A stretch of 64,000 nt of DNA from Haloplanus ruber (GCF_024494725.1 NZ_JANHDK010000001.1:620001-684000); one strand, 5' to 3'; counted from the first letter of the stretch, positions 7,371-17,337 are shown. The notes: generated from the sequence alone by a model not told the origin. A program made the numbers and translations.

Positions 7371-9989
7371 CCAAGTACGCTCGAAATTGAGGGCTATTAC
7401 TTTGATACGCAAGAACTGAAGAACGCGTATCACCTCGTTTCGGTTCCGAGTGCGATGGAGGAGACAGATTACTCGGAGGCCGCACTTCGGGGAGTGCTAC
7501 GCTATTTCGCTGATTGGGGGCCCGCGAGGGAAGAACAACTGAACGACGCAGTTGTCGATACGACCGAGACGCTAACAGCCGAGGAAAAACGCGCCCTCTA
7601 TCAGACCTTCACCAGACGTCTTTCAGCAAGTCTCAATGATCAGTATCGCTTCGATATCGACCCTGCCGACCTAGAACGGTTTTTCGAACACATCGGCACC
7701 GACCCAGTGCCGGAATCCTTCGCAACGTTCCTCTTACAATCGATTCGACAGACATCACGCCGTATTCACGAGTACCGACAGGAACTTCAAGATGAGATCG
7801 AAGAAGGGGAAGCCAGTGAACCGAACAGCTTCTGCGAGGCGATTCGACGCCTTCCAAGCCCCTATCTGAAGGCGAAAGCGAACCAGTACCAAGGCGACGA
7901 CAAGATCAACCGGGTTCGCTACCGAGCGCTTCAGTCGATTACGTCGGATAGCGGGTTGACGACTGACGAACTAGCCACATTCATCGAGGAAGAGAACGAG
8001 AAACACGAGAAGAACATCGCTCAGGGTTATAGACCGTTCACTACGGTCGGCCAGCTATACTACGACTACTACAAGCCTCGGCTGAACGCCTATCTTCGGA
8101 CGTTATCCAACTTCTTCCTCGAGCAGAGTGGCGCACAGGAGTCGACCCAGCATATCGTCAACCATTCAGAGCCCCGTCACAAGCTGGACGACTTCGCTTG
8201 GCTAGCGATATTTCCAGCCACCCACGAGAGCCAGACCGAAGCGTACCAACTGTATCTCGGATTCCACGGTGATCGTCTCTCATACGGCCTCCACGTAGGC
8301 GACGAGAAACGTGATGGGGAGTGGAAACAGCAACGTGACCTCGAACGGATAACCGACGAAGCGGTGACTGCCGGAGCTGTGCTTTCGAAATTCGAGTCGG
8401 TCCTCGAGAGCTACCACACGCTCAATGGAATCACCGAACCGAGCCGGCCCGAGCGGCCACCGATAGCTGGTGTTGTCGAGCGTCAACTCAAGAGTTCGAA
8501 GCAAGTCGTTTTCTATGGTCCGCCTGGAACGGGTAAGACGTTCGAGGCGAAGCGGTTCGCCGACTGGTGGGTGAACGAGCGAACTGAAGGCGAGCCGACA
8601 CAGAGTCAGGTTCGGTCGGTCACATTCCACCCGTCGTTTTCCTACGAGGACTTCATCGAGGGTCTGACTGCCGATGCGACTGAGTCCGGGAGCGTTTCCT
8701 ACCGAGTCGAAGACGGCGTCCTGAAGAAAATCGCCGGGGACGCATCCGACGCCCTGCAAGCAACCGCTGACGGTGAGACATCACCACCGTTCGTTCTCAT
8801 CATCGACGAGATCAACCGCGGTAACCTCGCGCAGATATTCGGTGAGGTGATCACGCTCCTCGAAGCCGACAAGCGGGATAGCTTCGAAACCGAGCTCGCC
8901 CACTCGGGGGAGACGTTCACGATTCCATCGAACCTCTACGTCATCGGGACGATGAACACGGCCGACCAGTCCATTGCGCTGGTCGATACTGCGCTTCGAC
9001 GGCGGTTCCGGTTCATCGACTTTCCCCCAGATCTGGAGTCGGTGTTCGACGAGTACGACACCGTAACGACTGATCCACGAAGCGCTGTCACAGAGCGATC
9101 TGATGCAGTCCCACCTAGGGAGCGACTCTTGGGCGTGAGTATTCTCGCAGTGCGAACGCTGAATGACCGTATCTTGGCAGCCCCTCAGCTCGGGAAGGGG
9201 AAACAGCTGGGACACACGTACCTTCTCAACCACGAGTCGGCGAGTGCGTTCTCCGATGCCTGGCGGTACGACATTCTCCCACAACTCGAGGAATACTACT
9301 TCGGTCAGTTCGAGCGCCTTCGTGACGAACTCCTGCGTGAGACGGGCGATCGACTGGTAGACTGGGACACCGAACGGATTCGATCGTTCGATGTACACGA
9401 GCTGTATCTTGCACTATGTGCCCTCGCGGGTATAGACGACCCCGCCCCGCTTCCTCGATCTGTAACTGCAGAGTCCAATGGAGGCGCTACCGGAGCAGTA
9501 CAACAGGATGCAGAAGACCCGTGGGCTGCCGGCGAACGAACACCCGAGACGTTCCGTCAGCGACTAACATCGACACTTGACAGCGAATCGGCAGCACAGA
9601 TCAACAGAGTACTCGACGCTGGTGACGAGATTGGCTGGTTGGACGCGGGCCGAGGCAAGCACAATGCGTCTGTGATGGTGAAGTCAGACGATGTCGATCC
9701 CGGTGTCGGAATCATCAAAATCGACGAAAAGGGAGAAATTGGGTTCCGGTGGAATTGGTTGCACAACCGGGATGAGAACCCACTCACCCGCGAGTTCATC
9801 GAACAAGCCGGCCGCGTCTTCAACGACATCGACGGCTACGAGCACAACTGGAACCCGGACGCAGGAGACAATGGCTCATTCAATGAACCTACCCTCGCCA
9901 TAGACGAACTCGCCGAGGAAGCGATTACGACTCTCGAAGAGGGGATTCGATCGTTCGCGAAAGAAGCGCGGTCGTTCCGGGATGAGTGA
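7368..9989 (+). CDS. mcrB: McrB-like AAA+ GTPase of a type IV restriction system
   Basis: An 873-residue protein. The AAA+ core has Walker A GPPGTGKT at 384-391, the McrB-typical Walker B IIDEINRGN with D480, sensor-1-like VIGTMNTADQS (525-535) and arginine residues in LRRRFRF (543-549). This module is known from McrB/GTPase-driven modification-dependent restriction; the McrC partner follows with an 8-base overlap. About 380 N-terminal residues have no DNA-binding fold I recognise, except that residues about 270-330 (FAWLAIFPATHE...GLHVGDE) resemble the MrcB-type N-terminal domain. Residues about 720-830 form another unassigned domain (GWLDAGRGKHNASVMV...FRWNWLHNRDENPL). Third positions look less GC-rich than in neighbours, consistent with transfer. 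Confidence 0.9.
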   Translation: MPSTLEIEGYYFDTQELKNAYHLVSVPSAMEETDYSEAALRGVLRYFADWGPAREEQLNDAVVDTTETLTAEEKRALYQTFTRRLSASLNDQYRFDIDPADLERFFEHIGTDPVPESFATFLLQSIRQTSRRIHEYRQELQDEIEEGEASEPNSFCEAIRRLPSPYLKAKANQYQGDDKINRVRYRALQSITSDSGLTTDELATFIEEENEKHEKNIAQGYRPFTTVGQLYYDYYKPRLNAYLRTLSNFFLEQSGAQESTQHIVNHSEPRHKLDDFAWLAIFPATHESQTEAYQLYLGFHGDRLSYGLHVGDEKRDGEWKQQRDLERITDEAVTAGAVLSKFESVLESYHTLNGITEPSRPERPPIAGVVERQLKSSKQVVFYGPPGTGKTFEAKRFADWWVNERTEGEPTQSQVRSVTFHPSFSYEDFIEGLTADATESGSVSYRVEDGVLKKIAGDASDALQATADGETSPPFVLIIDEINRGNLAQIFGEVITLLEADKRDSFETELAHSGETFTIPSNLYVIGTMNTADQSIALVDTALRRRFRFIDFPPDLESVFDEYDTVTTDPRSAVTERSDAVPPRERLLGVSILAVRTLNDRILAAPQLGKGKQLGHTYLLNHESASAFSDAWRYDILPQLEEYYFGQFERLRDELLRETGDRLVDWDTERIRSFDVHELYLALCALAGIDDPAPLPRSVTAESNGGATGAVQQDAEDPWAAGERTPETFRQRLTSTLDSESAAQINRVLDAGDEIGWLDAGRGKHNASVMVKSDDVDPGVGIIKIDEKGEIGFRWNWLHNRDENPLTREFIEQAGRVFNDIDGYEHNWNPDAGDNGSFNEPTLAIDELAEEAITTLEEGIRSFAKEARSFRDE

Positions 9990-11277
9990 CTTCGTTCCCA
10001 TCGGCCAACTCGGTCCGCCGATCCAAGCAGAGAGCGAGGCCGGACCGACCCGTGATGGAGACATCGTCTCCCTCGACGAACACGACAGCACTCACCCCAT
10101 CGACCTCAGCCAGAAAGACATCACGTTCTTAGAGTCACTCGATGATATAAGCCAGACGACACCGCTCGAAACCGCCTTCACCAGCGACGGCCTAGTGATC
10201 ATCGAAACCGGTTCTCACGTGGGGACGATCACACTTCCCAGCGGGCTACAGATCGAAGTAACGCCAAAACAAACGGTAACCCGGTTGCTCTGGGCACTAC
10301 AGTACGCGTTCGATACTCCCGTGGATACGTTTGACTTCGAAACGTCGTTCACCAGTGCATCATCGTTCTTCGATGCACTTGGCGTGCTTTTCCAAGCAGA
10401 GCTACAGACCGTCCTCGATCAAGGACTTCACCGTAACTACACTCGGACGCGCGATATTCGAGAGCACGTTCAGGGCCGAATAGACGTACAGCGACAGCTC
10501 CAGCGACCGGCCGCTGTGACGACCAACTTCGCTGTCGAGTACGACGAATTCACTACCGACAACCTGTTGAACCGGGCTGTTCTCGCCTCATTACGGATTC
10601 TCTTGGTGCTCGTTCAAGATGAGAAGTTATCTAGCCGACTGAAGCACCAGGAGCAACAGCTTCGGGAATTCGTTTCCGTGGAACCGGTCTCGATGGCCGA
10701 TGTCCGGCGAATCGAGCTCTCCCGTTTGAACGACCACTACGAGGCGTTGCTCGAACTGGCGCGATTAATCCTCGCACGCGAGTTCTTCGAAGACGTCCGG
10801 GCGGGGGAGCGACGCTCGCTGGCGTTATTCGTCAATATGAACGACGTGTTCGAACGGATAGTCGAACGGTCGTTCCGAGCGGCGGCGAAGAATCTTGACG
10901 GTCTCCAGGTAGCAGGGCAGGCCTCGATACCGAACGTGGTTGAAGGCCCACACGCAGTATCAATGCGCCCCGACATACTCGTCACTCGTGACGACGGCAC
11001 ACCGGTTACTGTGGCTGACGCCAAGTGGAAAACGGGATCGACCTCGTCAGGCGACGTGTACCAACTGACGTCGTACATTTTGGCCCTCGAAGCACCTGGT
11101 GCAATCGTCTATCCGCAGACGGGTGGTGAGCGGAAAGAGTCGAGTGTGATGGGAACCTACTCGCTCCGTTCGATCGAACTCGCAACCAATCCCGACGTAG
11201 AGACGTACGACGACTATGCCACAACTCTCGAAGAGAGTGCTTGCCAGTATCTGAACGCGGTTGGGGAAGCACTGTAG
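9982..11277 (+). CDS. mcrC: McrC-like PD-(D/E)XK nuclease subunit
   Basis: A 431-residue protein overlapping mcrB by 8 bases. The N-terminal half has the McrC pattern (ETGSHVGTITLPSGLQIEVTPKQ). The nuclease core shows RPDILV with D331 and VADAKWK at 345-350 (D346, K348), the PD-(D/E)XK residues of McrC. In characterised systems McrC binds the McrB hexamer, stimulates its GTPase and cleaves DNA carrying modified cytosines or other modifications. All motif residues appear intact. It converges on the helicase gene, 63 bases between stops. Confidence 0.9.
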   Translation: MSDFVPIGQLGPPIQAESEAGPTRDGDIVSLDEHDSTHPIDLSQKDITFLESLDDISQTTPLETAFTSDGLVIIETGSHVGTITLPSGLQIEVTPKQTVTRLLWALQYAFDTPVDTFDFETSFTSASSFFDALGVLFQAELQTVLDQGLHRNYTRTRDIREHVQGRIDVQRQLQRPAAVTTNFAVEYDEFTTDNLLNRAVLASLRILLVLVQDEKLSSRLKHQEQQLREFVSVEPVSMADVRRIELSRLNDHYEALLELARLILAREFFEDVRAGERRSLALFVNMNDVFERIVERSFRAAAKNLDGLQVAGQASIPNVVEGPHAVSMRPDILVTRDDGTPVTVADAKWKTGSTSSGDVYQLTSYILALEAPGAIVYPQTGGERKESSVMGTYSLRSIELATNPDVETYDDYATTLEESACQYLNAVGEAL

Positions 11278-11340
11278 TCCTTTCACGACCGGACGGATTG
11301 ATCGCGCGTCTACCTGCCGGACGTGCGCCAGACGACGCAG

Positions 11341-14220
11341 TCACTGGTCTATTGCTTCGCTAACACCCCCCGAAGGAGGTTCGACCTCTTCGACGAGACG
11401 CTGTATGTCGTCGATGGGTTGGGGGTCAATCTCGTGCCGACTTCCCGTTTCGGTGTAGAAGATACTAGCAGTGATCTCGCGGTCGGGATAGACTTCGCGA
11501 GCGACGTGGTAGTACACGCTCAACTGCTTGCGATACTCCTCTTCGCCATGTCGGCCCCGGTCAGTCTTGTAGTCCACAATCTCGACACAGTCAGGGGTCA
11601 CGCACACGAGGTCGACGATGCCCGAAATCGTGACACGATCACCGTCGACCGACAGCGGTAGATACGCGTCCTCTTCGACCAACAAGTCCCCGTCAAACCC
11701 GTCGATGAGTTGCTTGACGTGCGCTTCGTCAGTATTCCGCGGTTCGACGCACTCACCGAGTGCATACGCCTCGGCGAAGTCGTGAACCTGCGTGCCGAAC
11801 TCAGTCCCTCTGCCGCCCTCGACGTCCTCGAAGACGTCGTCGTGCATGAGTGTGTGTGGCGTGTGGCCTCGTGGGCCCTCTGGGACTGGCATCTCGACCT
11901 GAAGCGGAGTCTGTTCCGTCTCCTTCTGCGTGCGCTCCGTGACGTCGGGAGCGATTTCCTCGACCTCGACTGGGAGTTCTTCGACAAACGTGTTCGGGTC
12001 CTCGCCGGCTGTGAAGACGACGTGGCTTTCGGCGCGGGTGATGGCGACGTACAGCAACCGGCGTTCCTCGTCGTACTCGCGAGGTGAACACTTCTGGAGG
12101 ACGTCGGCTTGCCAGTTGTCGTAGACGTGTGGCAGCCCGTGTGCCTCCTCCGAGTAGATCTTACGCTGCCGCACCCCGTTGGGTTCGTCGTAGCTAATGA
12201 CCCCGCCACCACTGCCACCCGGCGGGAAGCGCCCGCTGTTCATATTCGCCAGAATGACGATGGGATACTCGAGGCCTTTCGTGGCGTGAATCGTCTGGAC
12301 GGTCACCGAGTTCGTCCCCGCCCCGGCGTGCACCTCGTGGGTACTCCCGGCCTCGATTGCGCGCTCGATGAACCGGATGAGGTCGCCACGCGTCTGTGTG
12401 GTCGCGTTGTGGACCGACTGGAGCGTATGGAGGACGACGTCGGCAGTCGGCCCAGCGTACCCGTAGCGCGCGAACACACACCGGGCGACGCCGCCAAGCG
12501 TCTCCATTCCCTGGAGCTCTTCGCAGAACTCGACCATGTTCTCGGGGTATGCCTCACGTTCGAGGACGGCATCGATTTCGTCGAGCGCGTACCCCGCGCG
12601 CTCGAGGACGACTGCCCAACCACGGTCGACGTCGTCTTCGAGGATGCGCAACCAGGCGAGCAGAAGCTTCGCCTGATCGGTTCGGAAGAGTTCGATTCCA
12701 CCCTCGTATGCCATCGGGAGACCGTACTCTTCGGCAGTCCCGAGCAATTCGCGACCGAAGTCACGGGTACGGGTCAACACTGCGACGTCGCTATACTCTG
12801 GCGCCCGGAGGCCACCGTCTTCGTCCTCGACGCGGTAATCCTCGTTGCCGACGATCCCCTGTATCTTCGCCAGCACCGCTTCCTGTTCCTCGTCGCTCTG
12901 GACGGCTTCGATGGTGGTGTTCTCGTGGTCAGCGTTCGACTCGAGTGAGACGATGCGGTCATCGACCGCATCGACGTCGACGTCGTCGCGATTCGCCGCG
13001 GGGACACGGAGGCCGTGTTCCGAGAAGTCGAGGATCCGTTGGGTGGAACGGTAATTCTCGACGAGTTCGATGGTGGTGATGGGACTCGTAGGGAACGAGA
13101 CCCGTTCGTGGTCGCTGTTCAACTGCTCGACGAATCGACCGAGTCGATCCTCGAACTCGACGATGTTGGCGACGTCGGCGTACTGGAAGCGATAGATGCT
13201 CTGCTTCCAGTCTCCGACGACACAGATGTTGTTCGTCCCCGCCAACAGGAGCGCGAGTTTGAACTGGATCTCGCTGGAGTCCTGGAACTCGTCGATCATC
13301 ACGTACTCGAACGCGACCTCCTCGCGCAACTCGTGGTTCTCACAGAGCAGGACGAACGCGAACAGTTGGAGCATCCCGAAGTTCAGGTAGTTCCGCCGCA
13401 GCGCGAACCGCAGGTACTCGTGGTAGACATCGTGGACGAACGCCTTCAGTTCCCCTCGGTCCTCGGCAAAGACGAGTTGGGCGATGTCGTCGGGCACCTG
13501 CTTGCCGCTGCCGCGAATCTTCGACTTCTCGGGCGCATCTGGCAGGTATGTCTTGTTCCGGCCGTACCGACCGAGTTTCGACCGCAGCAGCGACTGTTTG
13601 CTCCCACCGTTGCGCGATTCGTTCAGCTCGTCGAACTGTTGCTTGAACGCTGCAAAGTCGCCATCGAGGTGGCGCTCGCCGTCGCGGTACCAGCCGTCGG
13701 CGTCGGGGAATACCCCCTTCGCGGCGAGCTGGTTGACGAGTCCCAGCAGGTCTTCTGGGTTCGAGAGCGCGCGGAAAACGTCGTCGTACTCGGGGTGGTC
13801 GTCGCTGAATCGGTCGATGAACTCCTCGAACAGGGCTTGTTCGACGAGTTCGTCCTCGATGATGCGCGTCGATCCGGTGATGCGGTCGTCGATGCCGAGG
13901 TAGGTTGGCGCGGCGTGGCCATGCTCTTCGAGGACGTCGTGGCACAGCGAGTGGAACGTCTGGATCGGTGCGTCCGCGAGGTCACGCATCCCGTAGTGGC
14001 AGTTGCCGACGATGCGATCTTTCATCTCGCCGGCCGCGTTGTTCGTGAACGTTACAAGTAAGACGTCGTCAGGCTCGACGTCGTTCTGTGAGACGATGTT
14101 GGCGTAACGGCGCGTCACGGTGAACGTCTTGCCGGTCCCGGCGCCGGCGTCGACGAGGTAGAGACCGTCCGTGCTGTCGATGAGTTCCTGTTGCTGATCG
14201 TTCGGTTGGGGGTCGGTCAT
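11341..14220 (-). CDS. AddA/UvrD-like helicase with C-terminal PD-(D/E)XK nuclease
   Basis: A 959-residue superfamily 1 helicase-nuclease. Motif I is DAGAGTGKT at 24-32, motif II IDEFQDSSEIQ, motif III VVGDWKQSIYRF, then VENYRST (IV), TIHATKGLEYPIVI (V) and YVAITRAESHVV (VI). The C-terminal nuclease carries ISGIVDLV followed by EIVDYKTDRG and QLSVYYHVA, a RecB/AddA-type active site. It is shorter than bacterial AddA (about 1200). The start overlaps the stop of the upstream AddB-like gene by 4 bases. Expected activity is ATP-dependent unwinding and degradation of DNA ends; whether it repairs host DNA or destroys invaders cannot be told from sequence. Confidence 0.9.
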   Translation of the reverse strand: MTDPQPNDQQQELIDSTDGLYLVDAGAGTGKTFTVTRRYANIVSQNDVEPDDVLLVTFTNNAAGEMKDRIVGNCHYGMRDLADAPIQTFHSLCHDVLEEHGHAAPTYLGIDDRITGSTRIIEDELVEQALFEEFIDRFSDDHPEYDDVFRALSNPEDLLGLVNQLAAKGVFPDADGWYRDGERHLDGDFAAFKQQFDELNESRNGGSKQSLLRSKLGRYGRNKTYLPDAPEKSKIRGSGKQVPDDIAQLVFAEDRGELKAFVHDVYHEYLRFALRRNYLNFGMLQLFAFVLLCENHELREEVAFEYVMIDEFQDSSEIQFKLALLLAGTNNICVVGDWKQSIYRFQYADVANIVEFEDRLGRFVEQLNSDHERVSFPTSPITTIELVENYRSTQRILDFSEHGLRVPAANRDDVDVDAVDDRIVSLESNADHENTTIEAVQSDEEQEAVLAKIQGIVGNEDYRVEDEDGGLRAPEYSDVAVLTRTRDFGRELLGTAEEYGLPMAYEGGIELFRTDQAKLLLAWLRILEDDVDRGWAVVLERAGYALDEIDAVLEREAYPENMVEFCEELQGMETLGGVARCVFARYGYAGPTADVVLHTLQSVHNATTQTRGDLIRFIERAIEAGSTHEVHAGAGTNSVTVQTIHATKGLEYPIVILANMNSGRFPPGGSGGGVISYDEPNGVRQRKIYSEEAHGLPHVYDNWQADVLQKCSPREYDEERRLLYVAITRAESHVVFTAGEDPNTFVEELPVEVEEIAPDVTERTQKETEQTPLQVEMPVPEGPRGHTPHTLMHDDVFEDVEGGRGTEFGTQVHDFAEAYALGECVEPRNTDEAHVKQLIDGFDGDLLVEEDAYLPLSVDGDRVTISGIVDLVCVTPDCVEIVDYKTDRGRHGEEEYRKQLSVYYHVAREVYPDREITASIFYTETGSRHEIDPQPIDDIQRLVEEVEPPSGGVSEAIDQ

Positions 14221-16802
14221 CGGTCACCCTCCAGGAGGAGGTCGCGGTTGTCCACGTAGCGGTAGTTCGGTTCCCCACCGAGTCCCTCGACGGGGAAGCG
14301 CTCCTCACCTGCACGTCGTCGATTCAACTCCTCGAGACGCTCGTCGACGAACGGCTCGAACGCGTCAAGGTCGTTCTCGAAGAACGCCTGTCCACGGACG
14401 CGCGTCAACTGACGCAGCGCCTGCTTGCAGCCCGACTCGACGTACTTGTAGTCGCCTACGCAGTCTTTCATCCGTGCAGTTAGTGTCTCGCCGAACACCG
14501 AGTCGATGAGTTCGTCGCTGTCAGTTGTATCCGGTGGGGCCGCCTCGTCGAAGACCGCAGCGTAGTCCTCGTAGGCCACCTGAGAGAGCGTTTTCTGGCA
14601 GTTGTTCGAGCCGTCCTCGACTAGCTCGTCGAAGAAGGACTCGGAGCGGGCGTATTCGTCGAACGGCATCGGGTAGTACGAAACCGTCGTTAGCGTGTCG
14701 TCAAGGTCAACTTCGCCGGCGACGACATCGTCGAGCGTCTCGAGGAAGTGGAAGAATGTGAACTCGAGTTCTTGGTCGGGATACTGCGAGCGCCAGTGGG
14801 TGAGGTACAGCAGTGCTTGGAAGTTCGGCGAATCGCTCGGCGGGTCGAGCGCCGAACTCTTGACGACTTGACCGGCGCTTTTGCGCCGGCCGCTCTTGTG
14901 GTCGACCAGCCGGGATGGCGAGTGAATCAGATCGATCTTACCCTTCAGTCTCAGGTCGTCGTTCTCGAACCAGCGTTCGGTGATGGGAGAGGCGACGGAT
15001 TTGTCGAAGCGCTCGGCAAAGACGTTCGTCCCCCAGTCGCTCGTGGTGGTGAGGAACTCGCCGTCGACCGGCCTGTTCTCCTCGAAGAACGCGACGATGG
15101 TCTCCAGACCAGCACGGTATTTGGTCCGTCGGGTCGCTTCGTCGACCGACCGGACGAACGGTCGCGTTTCGTTGAGCACGTACTCCACGACGTCGTCGAT
15201 AACGTTGTCGTCGACGAACTCCGGGTGGGTGACGTAGAACTCGGCGAAATCGTGGAACAAGTTGCCTTCTTTGAAGTAATCCTTGTCTGGGCCGTCGACA
15301 AGCCGGCCGAAGAAGTGGTCGCGGGGCGAGTTGACGTACGTGCTAAGGCTCGACTGGCTGATGGTCGACACCTCGGTGGTGGTGGCGTCGGACGATTCTT
15401 TCTCAAATCCACCACCAGAACGACCGACCCGTCGCGTGTGCGTTTCGGATTCGAGGTCGCTGAAGCGCTCGAACTCTTCGTCAAGCAATTCTTCGAAGTA
15501 GAGACACGGCGTAACCGGTGAACCTCCCTTCGCATCCTGGACGAGGTAGTATTGGGTTCCCCCGCTCTGGAGAAGGAGCCGAAACTGCTGGATGTTGCGC
15601 GTGTACTGGGCGTCCTGGTCGACCCAGGGGCGACGTGGCGCCGAGTGTGTCCAGTCTTCGTCCAATCCCAGGTAGAAGACGACCGGGCGGTCGACGTAGG
15701 CGGCTGACTTCGCGTCGGCGAGCAACACACCCTCGTTCTCACGGTCGACGGGTACCTCGTAGCTCTGGAGGTAGAACACGAGCTGGTCCACCGCGCGCTC
15801 GGTTGCGTGCGTGTCGGCGATTCCGAGCGTCTCCAGTTCGTCACGGAATGTGTCGAGTCGGCGGTCTACCCTGTCCTCGAACCGATCGAGCACCTCAGCG
15901 AAAGTCCGGTTCTCGATGCGGTCACAGAAGTCGACAACCCAGTCCAGTTCACTGTCGTCGAGTTCGTAGAGCCGTTTCTCGTCGTGTTCGACGTCTATAG
16001 AGACGCCGAGTCGAGAGAGGAGTGGCCGTATCTCGCCGACGCGAGTATCGGTGCCGCCGTGTGCTGCACGAAGCAACTGGACGAACGTGCGGTGATCCGG
16101 ATGGTCGACGAACCCGGGGCCACCGTAGAACGGGATGTCGTCAGCCTCGAAGGCAGACTCGATGAGTGGGGAGAACTCACTCCCCTGATCGAGTACGACA
16201 GCAACGTCGTCGGCGTTCTCTTCGGTAACGGCGTCGACGACGGTGTCGACGATTGCTGTCGAGGAGTCGAAGATGTGGAACGGTGGATGGTCGAACTCCC
16301 TGTCGTCGAACGTGTCGTACGTATCGTAGTCGTCGGGGAGGATGGAACGCTCCAGTTGGGTCAGTTGCTCGTCGCCGACGACGGCGACATCCTGCTGATC
16401 GTCGATTCGATACTCGGTGAGTCGCCAGGAGGTCGTCTCGAGGTCAGCGATGTGCTCGACGGCTTGGCGTGTGGCGTCGTCGACGTAGGCGTCGTAGTCG
16501 AGAATCGCCTCGAGACGCCCATGATGTTCCCAGCACTGGAGGATGTTCCCGATGGCGTAGGCACCGCGCTTCCAGTCCAAGTCGGTCCGTTCGACGAGTT
16601 CGAGGAAGGCAATGCGGTCCTCGGCTTCTTCGCGGCGACCCGCTGCGAGACGACGTGGGGTTATCGCAAACGATCCGAGGTGTGGCCTGTCGATACGGCG
16701 GTTCAACGCACTGGCCAGCGGCGCGTCTGGGACCACAACGAGGTCGTATCCAGCGACCTCATCGTAGAGGTCGTCAACCGGCTTGGCCCGAGGAAATGAC
16801 AC
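14217..16802 (-). CDS. AddB/RexB-like PD-(D/E)XK nuclease subunit
   Basis: An 861-residue partner of the helicase. The N-terminal half looks like an inactivated helicase fold, as in AddB: it begins with a strand-loop VVVPDAPLASALNR lacking a P-loop and contains VFYLGLDEDWTHSAPRRPW. The C-terminal nuclease shows LKGKIDLI followed by LVDHKSGRRKS. Cysteines near the C-terminus (MKDCVGDYKYVESGCK) recall the AddB iron-sulfur cluster, but the four-cysteine pattern is not clear. First gene of a two-gene minus-strand operon coupled by a 4-base overlap. Assignment rests on arrangement and motifs; similarity to bacterial AddB looks distant. Confidence 0.78.
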   Translation of the reverse strand: MSFPRAKPVDDLYDEVAGYDLVVVPDAPLASALNRRIDRPHLGSFAITPRRLAAGRREEAEDRIAFLELVERTDLDWKRGAYAIGNILQCWEHHGRLEAILDYDAYVDDATRQAVEHIADLETTSWRLTEYRIDDQQDVAVVGDEQLTQLERSILPDDYDTYDTFDDREFDHPPFHIFDSSTAIVDTVVDAVTEENADDVAVVLDQGSEFSPLIESAFEADDIPFYGGPGFVDHPDHRTFVQLLRAAHGGTDTRVGEIRPLLSRLGVSIDVEHDEKRLYELDDSELDWVVDFCDRIENRTFAEVLDRFEDRVDRRLDTFRDELETLGIADTHATERAVDQLVFYLQSYEVPVDRENEGVLLADAKSAAYVDRPVVFYLGLDEDWTHSAPRRPWVDQDAQYTRNIQQFRLLLQSGGTQYYLVQDAKGGSPVTPCLYFEELLDEEFERFSDLESETHTRRVGRSGGGFEKESSDATTTEVSTISQSSLSTYVNSPRDHFFGRLVDGPDKDYFKEGNLFHDFAEFYVTHPEFVDDNVIDDVVEYVLNETRPFVRSVDEATRRTKYRAGLETIVAFFEENRPVDGEFLTTTSDWGTNVFAERFDKSVASPITERWFENDDLRLKGKIDLIHSPSRLVDHKSGRRKSAGQVVKSSALDPPSDSPNFQALLYLTHWRSQYPDQELEFTFFHFLETLDDVVAGEVDLDDTLTTVSYYPMPFDEYARSESFFDELVEDGSNNCQKTLSQVAYEDYAAVFDEAAPPDTTDSDELIDSVFGETLTARMKDCVGDYKYVESGCKQALRQLTRVRGQAFFENDLDAFEPFVDERLEELNRRRAGEERFPVEGLGGEPNYRYVDNRDLLLEGDR

Positions 16803-16922
16803 GACAGAAAGAGCAGACTGTCAACTAATAAAGGTTCATAGAGAGAGCATATCGCATTCAGTAAACCGGCACTCCCTCCCCAAGATACACTCTGAACGGG
16901 GGTGTCAGCGGAGGGGTCTCAC

Positions 16923-17337
16923 ACCGCCACAGTAACTAGTCGAATCGGTAGCTGTAGAGTATATTGATAGTGTCAACTCGGACGTAGAATCGTCTGAAAA
17001 GTCGAGAGTGGTGTCTGTCGCTGTGAACGACAGTCGTGTCCCAGTATTACTGCCGGACGACGTTCGCCGCGCGAGGCCCCTTCGGCGAGGACTCGATGTC
17101 GAATTCGACCTCAGTACCTTCCGTGAGGTCTTCGCCGCCGACATCCTCCATGTGGAAGAACACGTCTTCGTCGTCGTCGAGGTCGCCGTCGTCAGTCGAA
17201 ATGAAACCGTAGCCGCCTGTGTCGTTGAAGAAATCAACCTTACCGTTTGCCATTACAAACAAACAGAGGGCCGAGTGACGGATAACGTTTCCGAGGGTCA
17301 AGGTATCACGGCACCTTCACGACCGCCACAGTAGCTA
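16923..17337. repeat. Near-identical 16-base direct repeat flanking cspA
   Basis: ACCGCCACAGTAACTA at 16923-16938 and ACCGCCACAGTAGCTA at 17322-17337 match at 15 of 16 positions, one on each side of cspA about 400 bases apart. No transposase or inverted ends are seen. They may be remnants of a duplication or a recombination target. Confidence 0.45.
17047..17253 (-). CDS. cspA: Cold-shock domain protein (CspA family)
   Basis: A 68-residue single cold-shock domain. It opens MANGKVDFFNDTGGYGFIST with RNP1-like GGYGFI, and RNP2-like VFFH at about residues 31-34. A longer in-frame start at 17298 exists, but MANGKVDFF is the universal family start. The acidic loop DDGDLDDDED is typical of halophilic versions. 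Expected to bind single-stranded RNA/DNA as a chaperone. Confidence 0.95.
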   Translation of the reverse strand: MANGKVDFFNDTGGYGFISTDDGDLDDDEDVFFHMEDVGGEDLTEGTEVEFDIESSPKGPRAANVVRQ

